From Aeromicrobium sp. PE09-221 (GTDB lineage Bacteria > Actinomycetota > Actinomycetes > Propionibacteriales > Nocardioidaceae): a stretch of 64,000 bases of DNA. The stretch is from NCBI RefSeq assembly GCF_002174305.1, contig NZ_MIJB01000032.1, forward strand, positions 1-64,000, written 5' to 3'. The translations under genes and the position numbers were made by a program. A model generated the notes under the pieces. It did not search any database. It worked only from the letters and a program-made list of their open reading frames with translations, and had not been told where the DNA came from. Shown one piece after another: positions 16,610 through 25,747 of the stretch (positions are counted from its first letter, which is position 1; each line of letters opens with the position of its first letter).

Positions 16610-17602
16610 GTGGCCACAACTACCGGGCATATTGAACTCGATCGCACGGTCGAGTCAATCAGGATCGGGCGACGGCATCGCACCGACCTGGGCGACCTCG
16701 ACGCCCTCGCCACATCCATCGACCGCTATGGCCTGCTTCAGCCGCCGACCGTCACTCCCGAAGGGGTACTGGTATGCGGTCGGCGACGGCTGGCAGCCAT
16801 CAAACACCTCGGCTGGCGAACCCTCAACGTGTGGGTGCGGTCGGGGATATCGGACCGATTGGGGCACCTGTTGGCCGAGCAGGACGACAACGTGTTGCAT
16901 AAGGAACTCACCGCGTCTGAGGCCTTCGCGCTCTACCGCGAACTCAAGACATTGATGGCCGAGGATGCCAGACGGCGCAAGGCATCGACGCAGTTCAGCG
17001 CCACCCACCAGCCGCGCATTGACGGTCCCGGAAATTTTCCGGGACCGTCGATCTCTGTCGGCGACGCTCGCGAGCAAGCCGCCGCGATGATCCCCGGCGG
17101 CGCCTCCTACAAGACGCTGGACAAGATCGGATATCTCCGACAAATCGCCGAGGACCCTACCCTCCCCGAGCGACTGCGCGCCACGACCCGCGACGAGTTG
17201 AAACGTATCGACGCCGGCGCACCGATCGATCCCTCCTACCAACGTCTGCGCACCGCCGCCGAGGGTGCTCGGGCGAGCGAGCTGGAACAACTGGCCGATG
17301 ACGCGGTCGCTCGCGCCACCGGCGCCAAGACTGACCGGACTCGGAAGAAGTCGGCCCGAACGACACGGACCGTTGATGGAGAGCCGGAAAAGTGGCCGGT
17401 ACGGGCGTTCTTACAGACCTGGACCAGCCTGGAATGCTGGTGGACCCACTATGACCCGGTCGAGCTCGCCACTAGTTTGAGCGATGAGCAGATCACGTCG
17501 TTCCTGGACACCGCCGATGGCACCTACTGGTTCGCCGGCCAACTCCGCGACGCCTTGACCACCCATCACCGACATCACGACAACGGGGGGCGCCGACGGT
17601 GA
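16610..17602 (+). CDS. ParB-like nuclease/partition domain protein
   Basis: 330 residues. The N-terminal ParB/Srx fold (about 8-85) includes IRIGRRHRTDLGDLDALATS, LLQPPTVTPEGVLVCGRRRL (the GxRR box) and AAIKHLGW. A helix-turn-helix-like region follows (TASEAFALYRELKTLM) and a basic C-terminal part. ParB-type proteins bind centromere-like sites; no parA is adjacent in this window. GTG start two bases after the preceding gene, implying one transcript. Confidence 0.8.
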   Translation: MATTTGHIELDRTVESIRIGRRHRTDLGDLDALATSIDRYGLLQPPTVTPEGVLVCGRRRLAAIKHLGWRTLNVWVRSGISDRLGHLLAEQDDNVLHKELTASEAFALYRELKTLMAEDARRRKASTQFSATHQPRIDGPGNFPGPSISVGDAREQAAAMIPGGASYKTLDKIGYLRQIAEDPTLPERLRATTRDELKRIDAGAPIDPSYQRLRTAAEGARASELEQLADDAVARATGAKTDRTRKKSARTTRTVDGEPEKWPVRAFLQTWTSLECWWTHYDPVELATSLSDEQITSFLDTADGTYWFAGQLRDALTTHHRHHDNGGRRR

Positions 17603-17650
17603 AGCCAGCAGCGACCCTGCGCCGAGTCACCTGCGCCTGAGGTAGGCGCC

Positions 17651-18364
17651 GTGCCGGTGGGCGCCGGCCGTGCACCTGATGGCATGACTTTCCACGACTC
17701 TCATGCGCGGCATCGCCTGTTCGCCGTCATCATCGCCGGCCTAGCCGTGCTGGTCCTGGTCGGGATCGGCGTCTACGGCCTGGTCATCGGTCCCGATAGT
17801 GACTCCGGCACCAGCGATGGTGAACGAGCGCGGCCCGGGTCGGTGACCAGCGAGCCCGGTGGACCCGCGAGAAGTGGTGCGATTCCGCCGATCCGCCCCA
17901 GCGAAGACCCTGCGACGTTCGCCCGCGTCGTGGCCACCCGGCTGTTCGACTGGGACACCGCCAGCGGGAACCTACCGTTGGACTACACCACGGTGATCCT
18001 TGATGTGGGTGATCCGTCCGGGACCGAGCAGCCTGGTCTCGCCTCCGACGTCGCCTCCTACCTGCCCACCCGCGAGGCCTGGATCGAACTGCGCGAGTAC
18101 GCCACCCGACAGCAACTGACCATCGACCAGTCGTATGTGCCCGAAGCCTGGGACACCGCCGTCGAACAGGCCGAGCCCGGACAGCTCGCCGAGGGCACCA
18201 TCGCCTACACGATAGAGGGCACTCGGCATCGCTCGGGCGTCTGGAACGACGAGAACGTGACCTCCGAGCACGCCGTGGAGTTCACCGTGTTCATCGTCTG
18301 CGAACCCACCTACGACTCGTGCCGGCTCCTGAGGCTGTCCGAACTCGACAACCCGCTGCGCTGA
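17651..18364 (+). CDS. Membrane-anchored exported protein of the conjugation block
   Basis: 237 residues with one hydrophobic anchor (about 20-42: AVIIAGLAVLVLVGIGVYGL), a Pro/Gly/Ser linker and an exported alpha/beta domain containing two Cys near the end (VCEPTYDSC), probably disulfide-bonded. Size, topology and position just before the wall hydrolase suggest a VirB8-like or accessory channel subunit; sequence alone does not prove it. GTG 17651 follows GAGGTAG; ATG 17684 is the alternative. Confidence 0.65.
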   Translation: MPVGAGRAPDGMTFHDSHARHRLFAVIIAGLAVLVLVGIGVYGLVIGPDSDSGTSDGERARPGSVTSEPGGPARSGAIPPIRPSEDPATFARVVATRLFDWDTASGNLPLDYTTVILDVGDPSGTEQPGLASDVASYLPTREAWIELREYATRQQLTIDQSYVPEAWDTAVEQAEPGQLAEGTIAYTIEGTRHRSGVWNDENVTSEHAVEFTVFIVCEPTYDSCRLLRLSELDNPLR

Positions 18365-18384
18365 GCCGAGAAGCAGGCATCCCC

Positions 18385-19977
18385 GTGTTGAAGAAGCTCA
18401 GTATCGGTGTCCTGGCGTTGATGATCCTGTGTCCCTCGCTCGGGCTCGTCGGCGTGGGTGCGCTGATGAACCCCGCCGCGAACGCCGCCTGCACCATACC
18501 CGGCGGCGACACCAGCACGCCCGCAGGTGAGGTGCCCGACAAGTTAAGCGCGACCACCGCAGATGGTGACCAGATCACCCTGACCAAGACCCAGCTGGAG
18601 CACGCGGCCACGATCATTGACACCGGATCGGGCATCGACGGCGTCGGCCGGGACGGGCAGCGAATCGCGCTGATGGCCGCGCTCGCCGAATCCACATTGA
18701 AGAACCTCGCCAACCCCGCCCACCCCGAATCGGGTGAGCTGCCCAACGACGGGAACGGCACGAACAACGACAGCCTGGGACTGTTTCAGATGCGCCCATC
18801 GGCCGGATGGGGCGACCCGAGCCAACTCATGAATCCGGAGTATCAGGCCCGGGCGTTCTTCGGAGGCCCGGGCGGGCCGAACAACGGCTCCCCGCGAGGA
18901 CTACTCGACATCTCAGGCTGGGAACAGCTCGATCCTGGCGAGGCCGCCCAAGCCGTTGAGGCCTCCGCCCACCCCGACCGATACCGCACCTTTCAACCGG
19001 TGGCCGACACGATCCTGGACGCCCTCACCGACAGCACCGACGCGCTGGCAACCACGCTCGTCGCGGCCGACATCACCACCAGGGCTTCTAGCCAGGCACG
19101 GATCGTGTTCCCGCTCCCGGCCGACAGCTGGGTCATGACCGACGAGTTCGGACCGAGAACTCATCCAGTCACCGGCCGGCCATCGATGCACACCGGTACC
19201 GACTTCGCAGCGGCCGAGGGCACACCAATTCTCGCAGTTGCGGACGGCACTGTCACCAAAGCCGGGCCGGCCGCCGGGTTCGGTCAGCTGATCGTCATCG
19301 AGCACCAGATCGACGGCGCCACCGTGGCAACCGCGTATGCCCACATGTGGGAGAGCGGCGTCCGCGTCAACGTCGGCGATACCGTGAGCGCTGGTCAACA
19401 CATCGGCGACGTCGGCAGCGCCGGTTATTCGACGGGTCCCCATTTGCAGTTCGAGGTCCGTCCCGGTGGCACCAACGCCGCAGCCGTCGACCCCGTGCCC
19501 TGGCTGAACGAACACGGCGCGGCCGACTTGCCCGAGCCGGGACCCGGCTCTCCAGCTCCAGGACCGGCTGGCTGCGATCCCAGAAGGCCTGGGCCAGATG
19601 ATGGCAGCATCTCGGATGCCGAGTGCCGACATGGTTCACGGATCGAACAAGGACTCCAGCCAGACACCGTCAAGGTCTACCGTGCGGTCTGCGCCGCCTG
19701 GCCCGAAGAGGTGACCATCTACTACGGTCTCGCCCCACGCGGTGAACACGCCACTGGCCACTCCCTAGACATCATGATCTCCGGAAAAGCCGGCTGGGAT
19801 ATCGCCTATTGGCTACAAGAGAACCATGAGGAGTTGGGTATCGACTACGTGATTCACGCACGAAAGATCTGGTCAGTCCCTCGCTCAGCCGAAGGCTGGC
19901 GCCCCATGGAAGGCCGGGGTGACCCAACCCAGAATCATTTGGACCACGTGCATGTCACTACCGTCGGGTGGCGCTGA
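18385..19977 (+). CDS. Conjugation cell-wall hydrolase: lytic-transglycosylase-like, M23 and carboxypeptidase-like domains
   Basis: 530 residues. A signal peptide covers about 1-33. Next is a lysozyme-like region (about 65-210; MAALAESTLKNL and LGLFQMRPSAGWG resemble transglycosylase motifs). An M23 peptidase domain follows (about 235-370) with HTGTDFAAAEGTPI and HLQFEVRPGG. The C-terminal domain (about 415-530) has GHSLDIMISG and DHVHVTT, as in ARB_07466/VanY-like peptidases. It would open peptidoglycan for the transfer channel. GTG 18385 is chosen because it begins directly with the signal peptide; the upstream open frame overlaps the preceding gene. Confidence 0.88.
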   Translation: MLKKLSIGVLALMILCPSLGLVGVGALMNPAANAACTIPGGDTSTPAGEVPDKLSATTADGDQITLTKTQLEHAATIIDTGSGIDGVGRDGQRIALMAALAESTLKNLANPAHPESGELPNDGNGTNNDSLGLFQMRPSAGWGDPSQLMNPEYQARAFFGGPGGPNNGSPRGLLDISGWEQLDPGEAAQAVEASAHPDRYRTFQPVADTILDALTDSTDALATTLVAADITTRASSQARIVFPLPADSWVMTDEFGPRTHPVTGRPSMHTGTDFAAAEGTPILAVADGTVTKAGPAAGFGQLIVIEHQIDGATVATAYAHMWESGVRVNVGDTVSAGQHIGDVGSAGYSTGPHLQFEVRPGGTNAAAVDPVPWLNEHGAADLPEPGPGSPAPGPAGCDPRRPGPDDGSISDAECRHGSRIEQGLQPDTVKVYRAVCAAWPEEVTIYYGLAPRGEHATGHSLDIMISGKAGWDIAYWLQENHEELGIDYVIHARKIWSVPRSAEGWRPMEGRGDPTQNHLDHVHVTTVGWR

Positions 19978-20143
19978 ACGCACGGTTCAGGGATCGGACT
20001 CATCTCCCTCTCGCCGGCAACCCATTTTGTGGACGGTCATCCTCTTGTCGCCCATGTGGAGGTCGACCTGTAGACCGTGGTGATGTTCCGGCTTCTTCTT
20101 TCCTTCCTTATCGGGAGAACGGGCAGCGATGAGGCTTGTCCGG

Positions 20144-21481
20144 TCACTCCGACTCGGTATTGGCCTTCGCATCAAGGGTGAACAGCGCGAGGAGCGCGGC
20201 GGCGATGAGGATGCCGCTGCCGGCGACGAGGGCGGTGCTGTATCCGGCGACCAGTGCCTCCCCGGGCGGCAAGGCCGTGTTGTCGGCGCGTGCGGTGATG
20301 GTCGCCGCGACGCTGGCGAGGATGGCCAGGCCGAGGGCGACGCCTATCTGCTGGGCGGAGTTCAACAGCGCCGAGGCGATACCGGCCTTGTCCGGATCGA
20401 CCCGGTAGACCGCGGCCTGGGTGAGGGCGATGACTCCGATACCGAACCCGAGCGCCACGAGGAACATAGCCGGGGCCAATCCGAGCCAATAGCCGGTGTC
20501 CATACTGATGCGGGAGAACCAAAACGCACCGACCGCGCTCAATAGTGCACCGACTGCGGTGACATATCGGGCAGAGACTGCCAGCAGCAACTTCGGCGCG
20601 CCACCTGCACCCACGACGATGCCGACCGCGAACGGTAGCCACGCGAGCCCTGTGGTCAGCGGCGTGTAGTCGCGCACCTGCTGGAGGTAGAGGGTGATCA
20701 CATACAGCGTGCCCATCGGCCCGATTGCGAGTCCCAGCATCGTCAGATACGCGCCGGCCCGGTTGCGGTCTGTGAACAGGCTCAGCGGCACCAGAGGGTT
20801 CTGGCTACCGCGTTGCGTGAGGACGAACACGACCAGCAGCACCGCCGCCGCGACGATCAGGATGTAGGCGATGGGGTCGGTGAAGCCGTCTTCGCCGAAG
20901 CGGGTGATCGTGTAGACCAGGGCTACCATACCGCCAGTGCCAAGCACTGCGCCGAGCGTGCCGAGGCGTCCGGCATGGCGCCCGGCGGCGACGAGGGTGC
21001 GGGTGCCGGCCAGGACGAGTAGGCCGATGACGATCCCGATACCCGACATCGCCCCGTAGAGAAAGAGCGCTTTGTCGCGCATCGACCGCTCGGAGAAGGT
21101 CGTCGTGATCAGCGCGAGCGCGTTCGGGGCCGCCATCGCCGCCCCGACACCCTGCGCGGCGCGGGCGACGATCAGCATGAGTGTGTTCTGTCCGAGGCCG
21201 CCGACGAGGGAGGCGACGATGAAGATCGCGATACCGGTCTGCAGCGTGCGCTTGCGGCCCCAGAGATCACCGATCCTGCCCCCCAATAACAGCAGCGCGC
21301 CGAAGGCCAGGATGTAGGCGTTGACCACCCACGGCAGATGCACCGCCGCAACGCCGAGCTCGTCCTGGATACTCGGCAACGCGATGTTCACGATCGAGTC
21401 GTCCAACACCAGCATCAACTGAGCCGTTGCAATTACCAGCAGCGGGATCAACCCGCCCCCGAACTGCACCTTCGAGGTCAT
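20144..21481 (-). CDS. MFS efflux transporter, DHA2/EmrB-like
   Basis: 445 residues with about 13-14 hydrophobic helices. Motif A is in GGRIGDLWGRKRT, motif C-like sequence is in the ISAMSGIGIVIG region, and helix 1 carries LDDSIVNIALPSI, typical of DHA2 drug exporters. The substrate is unknown. ATG 21481 has AAGGAG upstream; the frame is open 11 codons further back. It is cargo opposite to the conjugation genes, and a perfect CsoR-like palindrome lies about 100 bases upstream, so expression may respond to metal or sulfur species. Confidence 0.88.
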   Translation of the reverse strand: MTSKVQFGGGLIPLLVIATAQLMLVLDDSIVNIALPSIQDELGVAAVHLPWVVNAYILAFGALLLLGGRIGDLWGRKRTLQTGIAIFIVASLVGGLGQNTLMLIVARAAQGVGAAMAAPNALALITTTFSERSMRDKALFLYGAMSGIGIVIGLLVLAGTRTLVAAGRHAGRLGTLGAVLGTGGMVALVYTITRFGEDGFTDPIAYILIVAAAVLLVVFVLTQRGSQNPLVPLSLFTDRNRAGAYLTMLGLAIGPMGTLYVITLYLQQVRDYTPLTTGLAWLPFAVGIVVGAGGAPKLLLAVSARYVTAVGALLSAVGAFWFSRISMDTGYWLGLAPAMFLVALGFGIGVIALTQAAVYRVDPDKAGIASALLNSAQQIGVALGLAILASVAATITARADNTALPPGEALVAGYSTALVAGSGILIAAALLALFTLDAKANTESE

Positions 21482-21577
21482 CCCCACTCCTTCATCCGCG
21501 CAGCACAAGACCACACGTCACCACGTTTGACTGCCATGCCCAGCTCTCACCCAGGAACGGCGAACATTAGATATAAC

Positions 21578-21598
21578 CTATACCCCCTACGGGTATAG
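21578..21598. promoter_or_regulatory. CsoR-like palindrome upstream of the MFS gene
   Basis: Perfect inverted repeat CTATACCC - 5 bases - GGGTATAG. Runs of C and G flanked by TA resemble CsoR/RicR/CstR operators of actinobacteria. No CsoR-family gene is visible in the window, so the regulator would be chromosomal or beyond the left edge. Location fits a repressor site for the MFS gene. Confidence 0.55.
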
Positions 21599-21763
21599 AG
21601 ATGCTACGGGTTCGCCGAGAAGCGCAGCAAGCAGAATGCGAGGATCTTCTCGCCTAGAGGGGTGGATAGCGTGCGCAGCGGTGAAACGTTCAACGACTCC
21701 GACGCAATCGACGACTTTCCTGGGTGAGAACGGTCGTGCCGAATCCAAAGTCTGGAACGACTA

Positions 21764-23800
21764 TCAACCAGTGGTGGCATCGCGCCGAACGGGGGTGGTG
21801 ATCGTCGATATCGCGTGGGTTCGGCCGCGGGCGGCGCGTAGTCCGTTGCCAATGACGATCACTTCAGCGATCTCGTGGACGAGCACCACTGCGGCCAGGC
21901 CAAGCACCCCGAACAGCGCGAGGGGGAACAGAATGACGATGATCGCGAGCGCGAGGGCGATGTTGCCAGTCATGATCGCTCGGCCACGACGCGCATGGAT
22001 CAAGGCAGCGGGGATCAGACGCAGGTCGTGGCCGGTGAAGGCCACATCGGCGGACTCCACCGCAGCGGCGGACCCGGTGGCGCCCATAGCGATCCCCACA
22101 GTGGCCGAGGCCAGGGCGGGAGCGTCGTTAATGCCATCACCAATCATCGCCGTGGGAGCCTGACTTGCCAGCTGGCGGATGTGCTCGGCCTTGTCAGCTG
22201 GAAGCTGCTCGGCATGCACTTGGTCGACCCCGGCCCGCGCAGCAATCGCGTTCGCGGTCAGGGCATTGTCGCCAGTTAACATCACTGTGTTGATGTCTTG
22301 AGCGTGCAGAGCGGCGATGGCTTCGGCGGCTTCGGGGCGCAATTCGTCGCGGATACCGATCACGCCAGCAATGTGGGTGTCGGCTTCAACAACGATAATG
22401 CTCATCCCTTCTCCAGCCATTGCCTCGGCCTGGGCGTCCAGACCTTGGGGGTTGATCCAGCGGGGGCTGCCGACGCGCACCTTCCTACCACCAACAACGC
22501 CGGTCAGCCCATGACCAGGATGCTCCTGCACATCGGCCGCAGTCGGATTCTCGGACACCGCGGTGATGATTGCGCCGGCGAGGGGATGACTGCTGTTGAC
22601 CTCCAACGCCGCGGCCATCCGCAACACCTCATCATGCGAGTAGCCATCAATCGTGTGGATTGCTACAACCTGGGGATGGTTACGGGTCAGAGTGCCCGTC
22701 TTGTCCACCGTGACCGTGCGGATGGTGCCAAGCTGCTCGAACGCCGCACCGGACTTGATGACAATGCCGAACTTGCTGGCCGAGCCAATCGCCGAGATCA
22801 CCGTTACCGGGACCGCAATCGCCAAAGCACAGGGCGAGGCCGCGACCAGCACCACCAGAGCACGCTCGACCCAGGTGCCCGGATCCCCAATAAGGAACCC
22901 GAACGCCGCAATCAGCGCAGCGGCTACCAGCACTGTCGGCACCAGCGGGCGGGCGATCCGGTCAGCAAGCCGGGCGCGCTCGCCCTTGGCCGCGTGGGCC
23001 TGCTCGACCAGATGCACGATCTTCGTCAGCGAGTTGTCCCGCCCGTCGGCGATGGCCTCGATGCTCAGCGTGCCCGATCCGTTCACCGACCCAGCCAACA
23101 CAACGTCTCCGGGTACAACCTCGACCGGAATCGACTCTCCGGTGATCGCAGATGTGTCCACCGACGACCGGCCACTGACTACTACGCCGTCGGTGGCGAT
23201 ACGCTCACCGGCGCCCACGATCAGGATGTCCAGCTCGCGGATCTGCGCAGCGGGAATCACCTCCTCCCCGGATAGACGGGAGACCCGAGCTGTCTCAGGG
23301 ATCAGCGACAATAGGGCCCGCAGACCCTGGCGGGCGCGATCCATCGCCCGGTCCTCCAGGGTCTCGGCGATCGAGAACAAGAACGCCAACGCGGCAGCCT
23401 CGCCTGTATGGCCTAGCAGCACCGCGCCGGTCGCGGCAATCGTCATCAGCAATCCCACACCCAGTCGGGCGCGTCCACGGCCGGCGAACAGCCGGCGCAG
23501 GGCGTGTGGGACGAACGCCCACGCCCCCGCGGCTAATCCCAGCGCATGGGAAATCAACGCCGGAACCTCCTGGCCGGTCCAGTCCAGGATCAGCCCCGTC
23601 ACCCAGAGGACGCCGGAGGCGACCGGCAGCACCAGCGTTCGGTCGCTCCACCACGGCGCGGGATCTTCATGCTCGCCACTAGACTGGTAATCGCGGTCGC
23701 GCATTGGTTCGGGACCGCAACACGCATCCCCCAGTGTGGACGGTCTCCGCGCCGAGGGGAGGGGCACCGGCTCGGCGGGGCCACGGCGCTCCCGGCTCAT
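21764..23800 (-). CDS. Heavy-metal P1B-type ATPase paired with CmtR (SPC type)
   Basis: 678-residue pump without an N-terminal HMA domain but with a Cys pair (DACCGPEP) near 24-31. It has TGES (AITGESIPVEV), the membrane motif SPC in AASPCALAIAVPV rather than CPC, DKTGTLTRNHPQ, SHPLAGAI and GDGINDAPAL. The last helices carry HEIAEVIVI. SPC pumps usually export Co, Zn, Fe or Cd rather than Cu. Cotranscribed behind cmtR with a four-base overlap (23797-23800), so Cd(II)/Pb(II) export is the favoured role. ATG 23800 is chosen on that overlap; the frame extends 19 codons upstream. Confidence 0.88.
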   Translation of the reverse strand: MSRERRGPAEPVPLPSARRPSTLGDACCGPEPMRDRDYQSSGEHEDPAPWWSDRTLVLPVASGVLWVTGLILDWTGQEVPALISHALGLAAGAWAFVPHALRRLFAGRGRARLGVGLLMTIAATGAVLLGHTGEAAALAFLFSIAETLEDRAMDRARQGLRALLSLIPETARVSRLSGEEVIPAAQIRELDILIVGAGERIATDGVVVSGRSSVDTSAITGESIPVEVVPGDVVLAGSVNGSGTLSIEAIADGRDNSLTKIVHLVEQAHAAKGERARLADRIARPLVPTVLVAAALIAAFGFLIGDPGTWVERALVVLVAASPCALAIAVPVTVISAIGSASKFGIVIKSGAAFEQLGTIRTVTVDKTGTLTRNHPQVVAIHTIDGYSHDEVLRMAAALEVNSSHPLAGAIITAVSENPTAADVQEHPGHGLTGVVGGRKVRVGSPRWINPQGLDAQAEAMAGEGMSIIVVEADTHIAGVIGIRDELRPEAAEAIAALHAQDINTVMLTGDNALTANAIAARAGVDQVHAEQLPADKAEHIRQLASQAPTAMIGDGINDAPALASATVGIAMGATGSAAAVESADVAFTGHDLRLIPAALIHARRGRAIMTGNIALALAIIVILFPLALFGVLGLAAVVLVHEIAEVIVIGNGLRAARGRTHAISTITTPVRRDATTG

Positions 23801-24189
23801 ACTCGGGCCTTCGACGTCAGCCCGTCGGGGGTTGCAGTGGCGGCAGGCCCGCAACACAGCGGTACATCGCAGTCAGTGTCCACGCATGACATGCCGTCGT
23901 CGACAGCGAGCACCACGTCCAGCAGCGCCTCCAAGGCGCGGGTCAGATGCGGGTCGGCGATCTCGTACCTGGTCTGTCTGCCCTCGACCTCAGCCACCAC
24001 AATCCCGCACCCCCGCAGACAGGCCAGATGGTTCGATACGTTCGTCCGCGAGAGGTTCAACTCGCGCGCGAGCCGCGCTGGATACCCCGGCCCCTGCAAC
24101 AGAGACAACAGAATCCGTGACCTCGTCGGATCGGACATCGCCCGGCCCAGCCGATTCATTGCATCTACCCGAGACGATATAGTCAGCAT
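23797..24189 (-). CDS. cmtR: CmtR-like ArsR-family Cd(II)/Pb(II) sensor repressor
   Basis: 130-residue winged-helix repressor. From ATG 24189 it carries Cys57 and Cys61 in the recognition helix (SNHLACLRGCG) and Cys102 in the C-terminus (GMSCVD), the same positions as the metal ligands of Mycobacterium tuberculosis CmtR. It has three to four extra C-terminal Cys (CDVPLCCGP). The family binds DNA without metal and lets go on Cd or Pb. The start codon is inside the operator 24178-24201, six bases after TATAGT, so the mRNA is probably leaderless. It represses the downstream ATPase. Confidence 0.92.
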   Translation of the reverse strand: MLTISSRVDAMNRLGRAMSDPTRSRILLSLLQGPGYPARLARELNLSRTNVSNHLACLRGCGIVVAEVEGRQTRYEIADPHLTRALEALLDVVLAVDDGMSCVDTDCDVPLCCGPAATATPDGLTSKARV

Positions 24190-24201
24190 ATGATGACTAT
24201 A
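24178..24201. promoter_or_regulatory. CmtR operator overlapping promoter and start codon
   Basis: Inverted repeat with perfect 8-base arms TATAGTCA and TGACTATA around GCATATGA, itself nearly symmetrical (CATATG core). The minus-strand -10-like TATAGT lies in the right arm and the cmtR ATG in the centre, so bound repressor would cover the transcription start. Confidence 0.75.
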
Positions 24202-24307
24202 CACCGTTTGCTGAACAATACTCGACGACCATCATGACCTGTGAACGTCATCACCAGACTGCTGCTCAGCTCGATCTACCCGCAGACACGGCTGGCGGGA
24301 TCGCCAG

Positions 24308-24937
24308 ATGATGCGAGACGCCGCCGTCGCGCTCATTCTCTATCTGAGCTACCTAGCCGTCGCCTTCGGCCTGCGCACCTGGCTGCTTTATCGACAGACG
24401 GGCATCACCGGATACAACGGCCCATCAGGATCTGTCGGCTCGTCGGGCTGGTCAAGCGGTGTTCTTTTCATCGTCGCTCTACTCTTAGGACTGGTTGCCC
24501 CCTTGCTGCAACTCCTCGGCGCGATCGAGCCCATTGAGGTACTCCATAATGCCGCCGTGCGCTATATCGCTTTCGCTCTCACCTTGAGCGGTGCTACGGC
24601 AACGCTGGTCGCCCAACACGCGATGGGCCAGCACTGGCGTGTCGGAGTCAATGACGACGAGTTCACTGGACTTGTTCGCTCCGGACTTTTCGCCATCGTC
24701 CGCAACCCGTTCTTCAGCGCTTTGCTGGCCACCGCAGCCGGCCTCGCTCTTCTCACACCGAACCTGCTGGCCGTTGCGGCTTTCGCTGCCCTATTTGTCG
24801 CAATCGAACTCCAGGTCAGGGCAGTCGAGGAGCCTCACTTACAGACAATGCACGGCGACGTCTATCAGGACTACGCCCAGAAAGTCGGACGGTTCATTCC
24901 TGGCGTCGGGCGACTGCGGTCTAATTCCTCGCGTTGA
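24308..24937 (+). CDS. Isoprenylcysteine carboxyl methyltransferase-like membrane protein
   Basis: 209 residues with about five hydrophobic helices and the C-terminal methyltransferase signature: HAMGQHWRVG, LVRSGLFAIVRNPFF and EEPHLQTMHGDVYQDYAQKV, followed by GRFIPG. Bacterial members (ICMT/PEMT-like) often sit beside metal genes but rarely have a known substrate. It is divergent from cmtR and could share its control region. Membrane location is predicted. Confidence 0.8.
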   Translation: MMRDAAVALILYLSYLAVAFGLRTWLLYRQTGITGYNGPSGSVGSSGWSSGVLFIVALLLGLVAPLLQLLGAIEPIEVLHNAAVRYIAFALTLSGATATLVAQHAMGQHWRVGVNDDEFTGLVRSGLFAIVRNPFFSALLATAAGLALLTPNLLAVAAFAALFVAIELQVRAVEEPHLQTMHGDVYQDYAQKVGRFIPGVGRLRSNSSR

Positions 24938-25006
24938 CGCGAGCATAACGAGAAGAACGCCTGCGGAATATCCAGCGCACCCGATACCTCACGAGTACCT
25001 GTCGGC

Positions 25007-25741
25007 ATGGACGCAGAGAAGTCTGAAGCTGGAGCACCATCCTTTCGCACCGTGTGCCAGGCGTTGGCGTGGCTCGAAGTCGCCCAGCCTGAGGAGCATC
25101 GGCGTTGGGAGAGACGGCTGGACGCGGCCGACTACCAGCCCGATGAGGTCTACGACAGGCTCACCCGTGAGTTGGTGGCGCAATGGCGGCAGCATCGTGA
25201 CGATCCGCTGCCCTCGCACCAACGGTTGAACTCGGATTTGGCGCAGGCCGAGGACTGGCTCGGGCGGGAGTATGCCTCCCCGTGGCGGCGTTGGCATGGT
25301 CTGGCGATGACGCCAGCTGAAATCGAGCACGACCACGATGAGCTGCTGAGCCTGTGGCGGCAGCATCGTGATGGTGGCGACGACCTGCCTACAGGCGCGA
25401 GAGATTACCTGGCATGGTTGAAGACGTCCAGGGAGGAACGGCTAACCGAGGCCGAGAAGTGGTTCCGCAACGAGGACCCGGACGCCTATCGCCGGTGGGA
25501 TACCCGCCGGAGCTTCGCCGATACGGTCCAGGATGCCACCCGCGATGAACATGATCTGATCCGCCGGTGGCTCGACGAAGGCGCGCCCGCCGCACCTCCC
25601 GCGCCGTCTGCTCGGCAGCCTTCCGCCCGTCACCGGTGGACTGACAAGATCCTGGGCCGGCGGGCACCTGGCCGCTTCGGGCGCAACGATCACGCTGGTC
25701 TCGGCCGAAAGCCGGGGGCCGGGCCGCCGTGGGAGCTGTGA
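25007..25741 (+). CDS. Unknown soluble protein with three internal Trp-rich repeats
   Basis: 244 residues. Three repeats of about 50 residues each show a pattern of WL-x-E...P-x(3)-RRW followed 20-25 residues later by LV-WRQHRDD: near 22-65, 84-126 and 148-188. The C-terminus is Pro/Arg-rich and probably disordered. No membrane segment. It precedes the DUF6112 genes by six bases and is likely cotranscribed, so a role in the transfer apparatus is inferred. Family unknown to me. Confidence 0.65.
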   Translation: MDAEKSEAGAPSFRTVCQALAWLEVAQPEEHRRWERRLDAADYQPDEVYDRLTRELVAQWRQHRDDPLPSHQRLNSDLAQAEDWLGREYASPWRRWHGLAMTPAEIEHDHDELLSLWRQHRDGGDDLPTGARDYLAWLKTSREERLTEAEKWFRNEDPDAYRRWDTRRSFADTVQDATRDEHDLIRRWLDEGAPAAPPAPSARQPSARHRWTDKILGRRAPGRFGRNDHAGLGRKPGAGPPWEL

Positions 25742-25747
25742 TGCGTA

